Below, piece by piece: positions 54,961-64,000 of a stretch of 64,000 nucleotides of DNA; position 1 is the stretch's first letter, and each line of letters starts with the position of its first letter. The DNA is taken from NCBI GenBank assembly GCA_011947345.1, contig JAAVTG010000179.1:62001-126000 (forward strand), in the 5' to 3' direction. Source of the stretch: Phytophthora quininea. Its lineage: Eukaryota; Oomycota; Peronosporomycetes; Peronosporales; Peronosporaceae. The notes under the pieces were generated by a model that was not told where the DNA came from, ran no database searches, and saw only the letters and a program-made list of their open reading frames with translations. Both the position numbers and the translations under genes were made by a program.

Positions 54961-55099
54961 AACGGTATATATAAAAGATAGATTGTAATGCAAAGAGTCA
55001 CTAGTCAGAAATTTTCAGACATGAATTCTAACAAAAGTCTAGAGCTGGTCACACTTATCCTGTCAATTCCGGACAATTAACCCTTTCGCGAACGCTGCA

Positions 55100-56170
55100 G
55101 CTACGCCTGTATAAACTATAGTATATAAAGAAACATCAAATCTTTCGAAAGAGCGCAAAAATCGCCTTTTAAGGCCACAATATAAAAAGGGGCTACCTTC
55201 ACATCTGCCAAGATTCAGCTGGTGATATTGAGAAGTGCCCTAAAAGGACGCATTTCTCGTCCTTTTAAATAGCTCGCTGATTGGTCGAATTTGTGCGCAC
55301 AGGATTTCGTGGAGGCCCGGCAGCGATGATTGGACAAAACAAAGCGGAACATTGTACCGCAATTGTAACTTACCAGGTAAAATACACTGAAAAATAACTG
55401 CGCGATGCCACAGGTATGCGCGCTTACCTGCTGCTGATCAAGAGGTAGGCGTCCAAGACGAGAATCTGCTCCAGGTCTCGCTCAATGATCGACTCTTCAG
55501 TCGTCATACTACAGCTATTCTCTCAATCATCGCGATGTGATGTCAACCGTCGAGCAGTTGCTGGGCAACGACTTGGTGACGGACGCTCAACGTTGTCGAT
55601 GCACCCCCTACGTTAAACATGTCAGCGTTGGGGATAGCTTAAGCCAACAATTCACGCGGACGAGAACCTGTTCAAGACGCCGCGATGGCTGAATCACCAC
55701 CTCCAGTGATTGCAGGATAGTCCTTTGTCACCTTCACCAAACCTGTGACATCGTCACAGTCTCCATGACCACCAGAAGAGCTGCGATGAACACATTACGC
55801 TCGTAGGCGTCTAAGATTAATCGCGATGTTTCGCACCGCTTGGAGTGGATGCTCCAGGCGTTGCTGGAGGCAGGTACTTCATCGCTCGGGTGCTTTTTGA
55901 TGCATCTATTTGCATTTTTGTATGCTGCGTGTGTGCGACTTGGATGTAGTATGAACATTGGGCGCGAACATTTTCGCGCCCAATTTCTGAGAAATTCACG
56001 TATACTCTCTATAAATAGATACCCCTCCGTATCGCTTTCGTAATGACATGATAAAAGACGCAAAATTTACCTGCGATAAAGCATAATACATCAAAGGTCA
56101 TCCACCCCTCTCCCCTCACAACCATAGAAGCCAGAAAAGTGAACGCTGTGCTTCTGGAGTTGCCAGACTG
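55100..56170. other. piggyBac 5' region without a recognised gene
   Basis: A minus frame at 56063-55734 and plus-strand scraps have no domain. The motif tgatgcatctatttgcattt at 55896 recurs in similar form at 61182 near the other end of the element. Confidence 0.4.
55242..55267. repeat. Subterminal hairpin of the piggyBac, left side
   Basis: The sequence aaaaggacgcatttctcgtc and the following cttttaa form a stem of nine to ten pairs. A related but imperfect hairpin lies near 55155-55180. Compare the hairpins at 61391-61473. Confidence 0.65.
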
Positions 56171-56173
56171 ACT

Positions 56174-59100
56174 GTGATGAAGCCTGCAAGGAAACGCCGA
56201 GGCCTGGGGCATGAAGAGAGAGCTGTTGATAACAAGGCACGCGAGTTAGAGGGATCGAAAGCGTTCAAGCTAGCGTGGAAGAAGCTGCTACGTGAGGGTT
56301 GGCACTCAAAACCACCGCCCCGACGAAGCCTAGACAACCTCTATCGGTACGTTCGGCCTGGACACAACGCCAATGGTCAAGAAGGGGTTGACTACTTGCT
56401 GGGAGAGACAGCAGTGTTGCAGTTTATCGCTAAAGGTACATCATCTAATGTCGGTCTAGTTTTCTACGTCAAACTAACGCTGTGTATATGCATTTTTGCA
56501 GATTGTCAGTTTGATGGGGAGGGCAATGACGTACGCTCGAATAATGCCGTGGACGGAGTGCCTGCTGGCCGCGATGTTGTAACTTGTACCCGTGAAGACA
56601 CCTCGACTACAGGTACGCCGTCCTAGTTGATTGTGAAAACTTCATATGAGTGACGCTTGTGTGAATTTAAAACCTCGATGTCAACTTGGGCTCAGCGGTC
56701 GCAGTGCATGGAACCTCTTCACGAAATGCCGCTACCAGTGAACTCATGGCGGCTACGGGTGAGGTCTGCGTCTTAGATGACAGTGACAGCAGCATCGCGA
56801 GTGCGGCGTCAGCCTTGAGTACGGCAAATAGTGGCCGTGGATCACGGATCGTCGATACGGCAGGTATGCCAAAGTGAGTGACACGTCATCCTCACCCGCT
56901 GATACTTTGTTGGTTGGTGTAGACAAAGCTGTGGAGGACAGCGCAAGTATGTCCGGCGTGACGTTGAGCGGTCGCGTGGCATCTAGTGGTGATTGTGGAC
57001 ATGTGGACCACCGCGGTGATGGTGATAACTGCGGTGAAGCCTGTAGTGATCAACATGACGCTGACCTTGGTGATGACTGTGATGATGACACTGGTGATAA
57101 TCGAGGTGGTGGCCATGGTGTGTGCCGTGGCAGTGGTGGAGCCCGCGGTCGTGGACGTGGTCGTGGACGCGGTGGTGGGAATGCTGCAGATTCTCCTAAT
57201 GGCATTCAGTACAGACCGGGTATGTTGATGCTTGAAGCGTTAGAACTGTTCGCTCATGTTGACACTGTTTTCTGAGTGTTATGACTTTTCAGGCAGTGGG
57301 CTCGGCGAAACAACCAATGAACGAATCAATGATCTCTTTCACGTCGAAGATACGATAGCTACGCTGACCCGTGCAAACGTAATGCCAACATCAACACCTA
57401 GCAGCACAGCTCGTACTTCAGAGTCACCTGGATCTGCAAGAGCATCACGTCCGCCACCCGTCCTTCTTCAAGACATTTATTTGGAGAAGCTTGTAGCGTT
57501 CACTCCTGACAAAGAATCGTGGATGAATGCGAAGACGTACCGGCCAATTGGAACTGCATATATCGTGGGTCGAGTCTGTCGACGGGTGAAGAAGGGAAAG
57601 TTTGCATCTCTTTTGAGATCCGCTGGATAGATAGTCAATTTCAAGCTACGGTCGAATATCTGAACGTTGGCACTATCCAGCGTGGCATCGAGAACTACGG
57701 CGCACTTACTAGATTGAAGGACAACCCCTACTGGCAGGTCCTCACCAAAGCTGGTGAAAGTGGTGAAATCGAGATGGACAATGACTCTGACATGAGTGAA
57801 ACGGAGGCATACGAAGAGTACAATCCCGATCAATTGCTTCCAACGAGTCTAGAAGAAGTTGAAGCGATTCAGAACATGCGATTTGAACCAACTGGTCAAG
57901 TCGAAGCACCCATGGACTTGTTCCAGCGTGCTGACCGATCGTCATCAACACTCCTACGTCCAGAGTACAAGCATATATTTATGCACTCTGCCAGCTCCAG
58001 CTTATTTGCCTATCTACCCGTTTATTTCTGGCGCCAACTCGTTCACGAGACCAACAAATACGCGGTCGCCAAGGCAATCCGCCTTACAACCCCTTCACAC
58101 TGGCTGAACTTATGACGTTTGTTGGCATCATGTTCTTCATGGCATTGACGGACAAAGGCGAGTATGCCAATTACTGGGGACCTCAGCCTGAAGACATGAT
58201 TTTTGGTGGCAGTACGACTTCATTAAAGGAGACAATGCCTTTACGACGTTACAAACTGCTTCGTCGTTGCCTCAGTTTCAACACAACGGCATCAACGCTT
58301 GAGCAGGATGCAGCAGCACGTATCCGGCCTCTTCTAAATATGCTAAAGATTACTACTGGGCGTTTTATTGATGTCGGCCGAAACGTGGCACTGGACGAAG
58401 CTAGCGTGGCTTGTAGGTCCCGACAAAGACGCCATCTCATCGTCTACAACCCTATGAAACCAACAGGGAAGTACCATTTCCGCCTCTACATGGTTTGCTG
58501 TTCTACTACATGAATCGCGCTCAATTACAGACTGCACTGTAATAAAAGTGATCTCGGTGACCGCCTTTACGGCGTTGTTGGCCAGCAGGAGGCCCAGTCA
58601 CTTCGCGTGGAGCTGGACAAAGCATCTAAGATACGTCAGCATGTTTTGGAGGTGACGCGACCATTATTTGGGTCGCACAGGATTGTCAACATGGACAACT
58701 ATTACATATCAGTACAATTACTTCAAGAACTTCGGCTAAGAGGTCTGTACGGTCGCGGCACAATTCGATCAAACAGCAAGCATTTTCCTGCGCATACAAT
58801 CCTCGACAAAGACGATAGCGTTCGGGGTGAACATCGACTAGCCGTTTCTCGCGACCACAGCATAATTGCTGTGTCATGGTGCGATGGCAGCATTGTAAAC
58901 ATGGTTTCTAATTTGATGCATCTACGTCAACTACCGTATCCCGTTTGACTGGAGGTGAAAATCGAGCATTTCCCGCGCCAGTTTGTATTGCTGAATACAG
59001 CACTAATATGCAAGGTGTGGACAGACTGGATCAGATCCGAGGGAGGTTTTCGCTGGCGGACGGTCACTCCTACAAGAGATGGCATAAAAACTGGAGTTAG

Positions 59101-59756
59101 CGCTGATTGACATTGCAAGATCGAACGCGTAGTTGACCCGCCGGTTGGCCATGCCAGAAACTCGAGAACGAGATCCCCATCGCGCTTTTATGACTCAGTT
59201 GGTTGGAGAATTTATTAGTGGGGATTGGATCAAAGCACCGAGTGAAGGACACATGGTGTACGGAGCTACTATGGGAGAGAGTTGCGTCCAGGATAGCACA
59301 AATGACGCACCTACAGCACCGACGGCAACACGTCATGCTGAAAGCCCTACAACGCAGTGTGGGTCCGTCTCCTCGAAACAACTATTTGCTGATGGCAGTA
59401 GGAAGAGACGCCGCTGCATCGTGTGCCGTTGGGAAGGTCGATATCCCACGGAGGTAACAAATTATTGCCTTACGCACAACGTGTGCCTTTGCACCGTCGT
59501 CCACCCCCAGCATCCCCAGCCTTGGATGTGCCCGAACACCACGTGGACCTGCTGGGAGAAGTACCATCGATATTACTTGCCAAGCCAACTATTTACTCAC
59601 AAGGGAAACGTTAAACGGGGATCTAGCTTAGCTAAGTTGCGCCAGGCTGAGCGTGCGCAAGATCAAGAGGAAACGGTCAGTACTGAGACTGATAACGTGG
59701 ATAACGACGCGCAGGGTCCATCTAAACCTCCAGTTGTGCGTCAAATCGTCATATAA
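56174..59756 (+). pseudogene. piggyBac transposase, multi-exon, damaged
   Basis: The first exon (56174 on) is basic (KLAWKKLLREGWHSKPPPRR). A likely intron with GT at about 56437 and TTTTTGCAG at about 56502 follows. Next come an acidic/Gly-Arg-rich region with an RGRGRG box (57145-57180) and a chromo-like segment (LVAFTPDKESWMNAKTYRPI). The DDE_7-type core follows: FVGIMFFMALTDKGEYANYW, VALDEASVACRSR (first Asp), HRIVNMDNYYISVQLLQEL (second), MQGVDRLDQIRG (third). The end is a Cys/His-rich zinc module (RRCIVCRWEGRYPTEVTNYC). Frameshifts occur near 57610, 58090, 58500-58600 and 58950, and TAG and TGA stops near 59100. All three catalytic aspartates are kept. Confidence 0.85.
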
Positions 59757-60009
59757 TCAACTCTGAACGTTGTTGGGAGTACGTACTATCGGGAATTGGA
59801 GCTTCTGCACAATGTATCTGTAGCTATGCCGGTCACGCTAATATCTAACGATGGCCATAACAGTGGCGACTCTGCCTCCGTATCGGTGCTTCACGGCGCT
59901 TCTGGTCGCTGTTCTGCTGGTTGCGAAGATGTCGACGATGTTGCTGTGATACGATGTTGCTTTGATAAATCAAAGAATACAGGTGATGCGAGAATGTGCT
60001 GGTAACAGA

Positions 60010-61189
60010 GTTTCGTGCTGCAGTTAGAATAACTTTGTGTATATGTATAGAGGTGTCAAAGATGACTTCCAACTGCATGCTACCTTTATCTGTTGCGCGA
60101 GCTTCCATTGCGCGCAAAATGGCTGTGAGCATCTTGCTTAATGTCTTGGGCAGAAGAGGGAGCTCGCCGCCACAATTCTCGCCTTGGGCATGGCGCTGAG
60201 TTCACACGCGACGACTAGTTTTGCTTCTTCCTCAAACAGAAAATTATTCGTAAAAATTATCGTAGCTTCCCGCGTTGGAGATCGGGCAGATAGAAGCGCG
60301 TCGCGAATGTCCGTAGCCACCATCGTGATCTTGCGAAGAAGAGGATAATTCTGTGTATGCCGTTGAATGTGCTGAACCCCAGAGAGCACAAATCCTCCCG
60401 AGTTTTCCACGCCAACACACGCACCGACACTAGTTGTTGGAGCCACCTGGACAAGCACATTGCCGATACCGGCACCAACGTCTAGGAAAACGTCCGTGGA
60501 ATCCACCTGACCAATCGCTTCAATCAGGACAGCCACACCACTTGGAAGCACCTCACCAGCGTTATCACAGGTCCGCCCAGCTTGCTGACGCACGTCGCCG
60601 GCGCTTACACCGCCAAAAATGGAAGCAATAGCTTGCCTTGCTTCGTATTTTGAAAGCAAACTGACGGACGTCGTTGCTGTAGCATCCATGGCCTGTTCCC
60701 GAACAGGTACAACGTTTGGTCCAGTCGGCGACCTTGCGCGTTGACTTGACGCAGTGGTGTCAACGTCGGGTTGCGAGGACGATGGAGTGGCGTTCTTGAG
60801 CGCATAGCGGTGGCTTTGTTGGTTCGTTCCAGAGCGCAGCGGCGGTCGAACTGTTGCTGGGACTGATGGTCGGCGGGCGGGCGGGGGCGGGCTGGTGGGA
60901 AACCTGACGGAAACAGCGACCTACGCTGCATGCCATTGAAAAAGCAATGAGGAAAGCGCGCGATAGTTTTACCGTAGGTCCTCTTGAGACTAACCAGACG
61001 CATCTGTAGCTGTCGGATTGTGTGTGCTGTCCTTGGCATTTGCCTCTTGACGTAGTCCCATGTTATACGAATCCCTTCTTGCTCAAACAGGAGGGCAATC
61101 TGGACGAGATGCTTGTCCTTCCAGTCCTGAAAGTTTGTGCGCATGATGCAAGCATCTAGCTTTTTGTATACTGTTGGCCTGTGATGCAT
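60010..61189 (-). pseudogene. Myb-like plus DOT1-like methyltransferase gene inside the piggyBac
   Basis: The N-terminal frame (61189-60605) holds a Myb/SANT-like helix set (TNFQDWKDKHLVQIALLFEQ, HTIRQLQMRLVSLKRTYGKT) and a basic Pro/Gln-rich linker. A shift near 60650 leads to the frame 60689-60138. There SKYEARQAIASIFGG precedes the SAM-binding block VFLDVGAGIGNVLVQVA, then VGVENSGGFVLSG, and IIFTNNFLFEEEAKLVVACE. These are the DxGxGxGN, acidic and F-x-NNF motifs of DOT1-type histone H3K79 methyltransferases. A last part (FCAQWKLAQQIKVACSWKSS) extends to about 60010. It lies between the transposase and the right end of the element and converges with the transposase. Frameshifts and in-frame stops are present downstream, so this copy is probably dead, but the catalytic motifs are intact. 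Confidence 0.7.
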
Positions 61190-61390
61190 TTATTTTCATT
61201 TTTGTATGACAGGAATGGTTGGAAGAAATTCACAGTAGTGATGCCGGTGATGTGGCGGCGAAGTTTACAGCGAAGTGGTATTTTTTTAGGTGGGTTGGTT
61301 GGAAGTATAAGTGTTCGCGCGAGAAAATTATGCGGTGTGGTTTTCTGATTGGTAGAAAAGCAAAGTGTACAAAGTTGGACTCAAAATACA

Positions 61391-61473
61391 AAAGGGCGAA
61401 AAAGTCGCCCTTTAAGGGGGTCTTTTCAACCTAGTTTTGGAAATGGTATCAAAGGGCGAGAATTGCGCCCTTT
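61391..61473. repeat. Two subterminal hairpins of the piggyBac, right side
   Basis: AAAGGGCG...CGCCCTTT at 61391-61413 and AAAGGGCG...GCGCCCTTT at 61451-61473, the same design as on the left end. Confidence 0.7.
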
Positions 61474-61508
61474 GACCGCGAAAGAATTAACGATATTCAT
61501 CCATATTA

Positions 61509-61566
61509 AATTTTCAACCATAAGAACAAAGAGGAAACAAGTTAAGGATCTGAATCAACTCATTAA
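61509..61566 (+). mobile_element. SINE 3'-end fragment, copy 3
   Basis: The stretch caaccataagaacaaagagg and the following aaacaagttaaggatctgaa match the 3' end of SINE copy 1 at 6418-6462. It lies 20 bases past the right TTAA of the piggyBac. Confidence 0.7.
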
Positions 61567-61599
61567 CGGTGTCACCTTCGCCATTATTGAGTAAGCGCT

Positions 61600-61980
61600 T
61601 GCTGGGTTTGTTTGCCGACGGCGTTGGAGGAGTTAGACACGATGCGGAAGTTTGCAAAACCCAGAGTAGAAGCGGCGAAAACTGCTGCAAAGACCGAAAA
61701 GGAATCGGCGAGGCTATTCAATGCTGCGACATAGTCTCCTGAAGAAGTGGCCAAGACTGCCAACCCGAATTCCGAGGAGATGAATTTATTCTCCACGTGG
61801 ATTAGCGACGGCTGGGATGTCAAGTACATCGAGAAGAGGCTGTGTCAGACCAAGCTGGATGACCGCGCCAAGGAGAGCAAAAACTACAACTTGACAGAGA
61901 AGATCAAAAGCTGTACAAGAGCCTTTCCTGGTGGATTAAAACTTTGTTCAACTCATCGTATTTGGAATATACAACTGTAG
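61600..61980 (+). pseudogene. RXLR effector C-terminal remnant with internal stop
   Basis: One frame reads ALEELDTMRKFAKPRVEAAK from 61621, hits TAG at 61732-61734, and goes on with NPNSEEMNLFSTWISDGWDV and KYIEKRLCQTKLDDRAKESK. The Trp- and Tyr-containing helices are of the WY type found in RXLR effectors. No signal peptide or RXLR is left. The last part (61915-61980) overlaps the inverted effector-tail sequence described next. Confidence 0.55.
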
Positions 61981-62130
61981 TAGAAACGTCCAACAAAAAG
62001 CCAAAACGTGTTTGTATAGGAAATACCTTAGTGGACAAACTACGCTGTTGAGTTTGCTCCTACCAAAACCGCCAGTTTCGGGTACCAGCGGCAGCGGCGG
62101 CGGGAGCAGCGGCAGCAGGAGCAGCAGCTC
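61915..62130 (-). pseudogene. Inverted copy of an effector 3' end
   Basis: The reverse complement matches 5970-6165: an Ala/Gly-rich tail coded by gctgct-type triplets, the TAG stop after a GGTAC...GGTTTTGG stretch, and about 130 bases of shared 3' flank including tttggtaggagcaaactcaa. The copy here faces the effector remnant at 61600-61980, so two effector ends are joined tail to tail. Confidence 0.6.
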
Positions 62131-62173
62131 TTGGGAAGTGCACTCACTGCCAAGACGACTTGCTCGCAACGAC

Positions 62174-62384
62174 TGAAATGTAAGAGTGAATAGATTTCCC
62201 TTTAGCGGCCTGAGCGAGAGCTCCTACTAGTCCCAGATTCGTGCTAATGTATCCTGCTGTTCCTGCTGATTCCCAGTAGCGTATCTTCCTGTTTCTCCTT
62301 GTCCCGCGCCGCCTCTCATACACCGATCTGCGTTGAACTCTGGCGTCACTCCAAACTGCCATGGCGCAGGCCTGATATTCAACA
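62174..62384 (-). repeat. 3' LTR of the copia element
   Basis: On the minus strand a polypurine run (gaagggggcg) is followed at 62384 by TGTTGAATATCAGG. The end is placed at TTACATTTCA (62174) by the TG...CA rule; with no second LTR in the window the inner border is firmer than the outer one. Confidence 0.65.
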
Positions 62385-62413
62385 CGCCCCCTTCGAAGCA
62401 CAGCTTCGAAAAC

Positions 62414-64000
62414 TTAGGCGCCAATGCCCACCATCTGCAACAAGTAGCTCAGACGATTCTTGTCGAGAGGTTTCGTGAAGGAGTCCGCCGGATTCTCTGT
62501 GCCCTTCACTTTGTGTAACTCGATCATACCCTTTTCCACTTGTGCACGTACGTAGTGCCAACGCAATTCAATGTGACGTGTGCGCCGGCTGTAGCTCGGG
62601 TTCATCGCCATCACCAGCGCAGCCTGGTTGTCGATCCCCAACCTAAGCTTCACGTCTTTCATCAACACAATCTCCTGCAAGATGTTGCTCTCAGCCACAG
62701 CCTCCATAGTAGCCTCACACGCAGCCACATATTCTGCCTCAGCCGTAGAAAGCGCCACAATTGTCTGCAGTCGCGACATCCAGGAGATTGCACCTCCTGC
62801 CAGTGTGAAGACGAAACCCGTAGTGCTCTTGCGAGTATCGGGATCGTTCGCCCAGTCACTGTCACAGTATCCTTCCAATTCCACACACATATCCTCTTCC
62901 TGAGAGCTAGTGTAGGTAATTCCATAATCCGTCGTCCCCGCTAGGTAGCGAACCACACGCTTGAGCGCCCCTACATGCTTGCCTGAGGGCCTCGCCACAA
63001 ATCTGCTCAACTGACTCACGGCAAATGCCAAATCTGGTCTAGTTCCTGTGGCCAGGTACATCAGCATCCCCACGGCCTTGCGGTATGGAAAGCTGACGTC
63101 AGATTCTTCGTCCTCTCTGAGCGGTGCCAGTCGCACGTTGGTCTCCATCGGATTCCCCACAGCATGCGCGTTCTCAAAGCCCAAAGCCTCCAATATCTCT
63201 CGAGTATACTTGGTCTGGCTGATCTTGATGCCTTCCGTAGACTGCATCACCTCCACGCCCAAGAACTGCTTCAATTCCTCTTGGTCTTTGATTCCATACG
63301 TTTTATCGATGTCCTCGAACAACTTGCACTTCGACGATTCACTGTTCGTTGCGACCACAATGTCATCCACGTACACCAGAACCAGCATGATAATATCACC
63401 TTCAAACCGGTAATACAGACATGGTTCAGTCAACGAGCGTAGGTATCCATGCTCCAGCATCCACTTATTCAGCTCCGCGTTCCACTCCCTGCCCGACTGT
63501 TTCAAGCCATACAGGGCTTTCACGACAACGTACATATGACCAGCGATCTCGCATGGATATCCATCGATCTCCTTCAGATACTGACGAATTTTCAACCACG
63601 CGTTCAGATACGCAGTGTTCACGTCTCCTCCGTAGAGTATTAGCTTCAGGATTACTGCAAGAGCTGCCAACATCCTGAATGATGACATGCGAGCCACTGG
63701 CGAGAAAGTCTCCACAAAGTCAATGCCTGATCGTTGGTGGTTTCCAAACGCCACGGTACGTGTCTTGAACCGAACTACATACCCTTGGAAGTCTGACTTC
63801 AACGCATAAACCCAACCAGTACGGATTGGTTTCGCATCATCTGGCACTTCAGTACGCGGGATCTCCTTGAGAAGACCCTTCGCCTTCAACGATGCCATCT
63901 CTTCCATCTCTGCTAGACGCCAGAAATCGGCATACTTGGATCGCATTGCCTCGCGATGATTCTTCGGGATTTTCACCTGGTTTGCCCTTATCGGTTCCCC
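62414..64000 (-). CDS. Ty1/copia pol, RT and RNase H (partial, runs off the right edge)
   Basis: The minus frame is open from the window edge to the stop at 62414-62416, over 520 codons. It starts inside the copia-type reverse transcriptase (RVT_2: GWVYALKSDFQGYVVRFKTR, DFVETFSPVARMSSFRMLAA, YGGDVNTAYLNAWL, LVLVYVDDIVVATNS with the YVDD box). The RNase H follows (GYCDSDWANDPDTRKSTTGF, STAEAEYVAACEA, GIDNQAALVMA, HYVRAQVEKGMIELHKVKGT). No stop or frameshift is seen, so the copy may be young. The 3' LTR follows 30 bases downstream. Gag and integrase lie outside the window. Confidence 0.95.
   Translation of the reverse strand, partial: GEPIRANQVKIPKNHREAMRSKYADFWRLAEMEEMASLKAKGLLKEIPRTEVPDDAKPIRTGWVYALKSDFQGYVVRFKTRTVAFGNHQRSGIDFVETFSPVARMSSFRMLAALAVILKLILYGGDVNTAYLNAWLKIRQYLKEIDGYPCEIAGHMYVVVKALYGLKQSGREWNAELNKWMLEHGYLRSLTEPCLYYRFEGDIIMLVLVYVDDIVVATNSESSKCKLFEDIDKTYGIKDQEELKQFLGVEVMQSTEGIKISQTKYTREILEALGFENAHAVGNPMETNVRLAPLREDEESDVSFPYRKAVGMLMYLATGTRPDLAFAVSQLSRFVARPSGKHVGALKRVVRYLAGTTDYGITYTSSQEEDMCVELEGYCDSDWANDPDTRKSTTGFVFTLAGGAISWMSRLQTIVALSTAEAEYVAACEATMEAVAESNILQEIVLMKDVKLRLGIDNQAALVMAMNPSYSRRTRHIELRWHYVRAQVEKGMIELHKVKGTENPADSFTKPLDKNRLSYLLQMVGIGA

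Larger units (their letters stand above)
55081..61486 (+). mobile_element. piggyBac-type element, 6.4 kb, TTAA-flanked
   Basis: TTAA stands at 55077-55080 and 61487-61490. The ends are CCCTTTCGCG (left) and the inverse of TTCTTTCGCG (right). Both ends carry internal hairpins of the form AAAGGGCG-n-CGCCCTTT. The element encodes a piggyBac transposase on the plus strand and, converging with it, a Myb-DOT1-like gene on the minus strand. Confidence 0.8.

Noticed and set aside
56892..57228. Val/Ile/Thr-rich frames on both strands at the piggyBac acidic region as membrane proteins
   Set aside because: They arise from GTGATGACG-type repeats read out of frame; the acidic plus frame fits the transposase N-terminal region.

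Overview
The window looks like a repeat-dense, gene-poor segment of an oomycete nuclear genome, most likely Phytophthora or a close relative in the Peronosporales. The argument rests on three things seen here: several decayed secreted-effector genes with RXLR and EER motifs, a mix of transposon families typical of these genomes (Ty3/gypsy, Ty1/copia, MULE, PIF/Harbinger, Tc1/mariner, piggyBac, Crypton, tRNA-derived SINEs), and short spliceosomal-type introns. No ordinary intact host gene was recognised.

Layout. 1-2.07 kb: 3' part of a gypsy element with the start of its LTR. 2.18-4.66 kb: a MULE with inverted ends and a 9-bp target duplication, inserted into a decayed AGC protein kinase gene on the minus strand. 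5.8-10 kb: remnants of RXLR effectors and a SINE. 11.3-24.2 kb: a large gypsy element with a 1606-bp LTR, gag, protease, reverse transcriptase, two RNase H domains, integrase, chromodomain and an antisense ORF. Its 3' LTR is not next to it. A nearly identical LTR, with a polypurine tract and another long antisense ORF, lies in inverted orientation at 36.2-40.3 kb, and I read the two blocks as halves of one element split by an inversion. 25.3-30.2 kb: a Harbinger-type element whose transposase and partner gene enclose a decayed amino-acid/ethanolamine permease gene. 31.5-36.2 kb: unidentified decayed coding sequence. 40.7-43.6 kb: a second Harbinger element with an intact transposase. 45.7-46.0 kb: a solo LTR. 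46.1-48.2 kb: an RXLR effector interrupted by a palindromic element that itself carries a mariner at its centre. 48.8-49.4 kb: a SINE and a tRNA-like sequence. 49.6-55.0 kb: two different Crypton tyrosine-recombinase elements. 55.1-61.5 kb: a piggyBac element that also carries a Myb-like plus DOT1-like methyltransferase gene. 61.6-62.1 kb: more effector remnants. 62.2-64 kb: a copia pol gene running off the right edge.

Most coding sequences are broken by stops and frameshifts. The best candidates for something functional or new are the Harbinger transposase at 42.2-43.4 kb, the antisense gene of the large gypsy element, and the DOT1-like gene inside the piggyBac. All similarity statements come from reading motifs by eye; no database search was possible.
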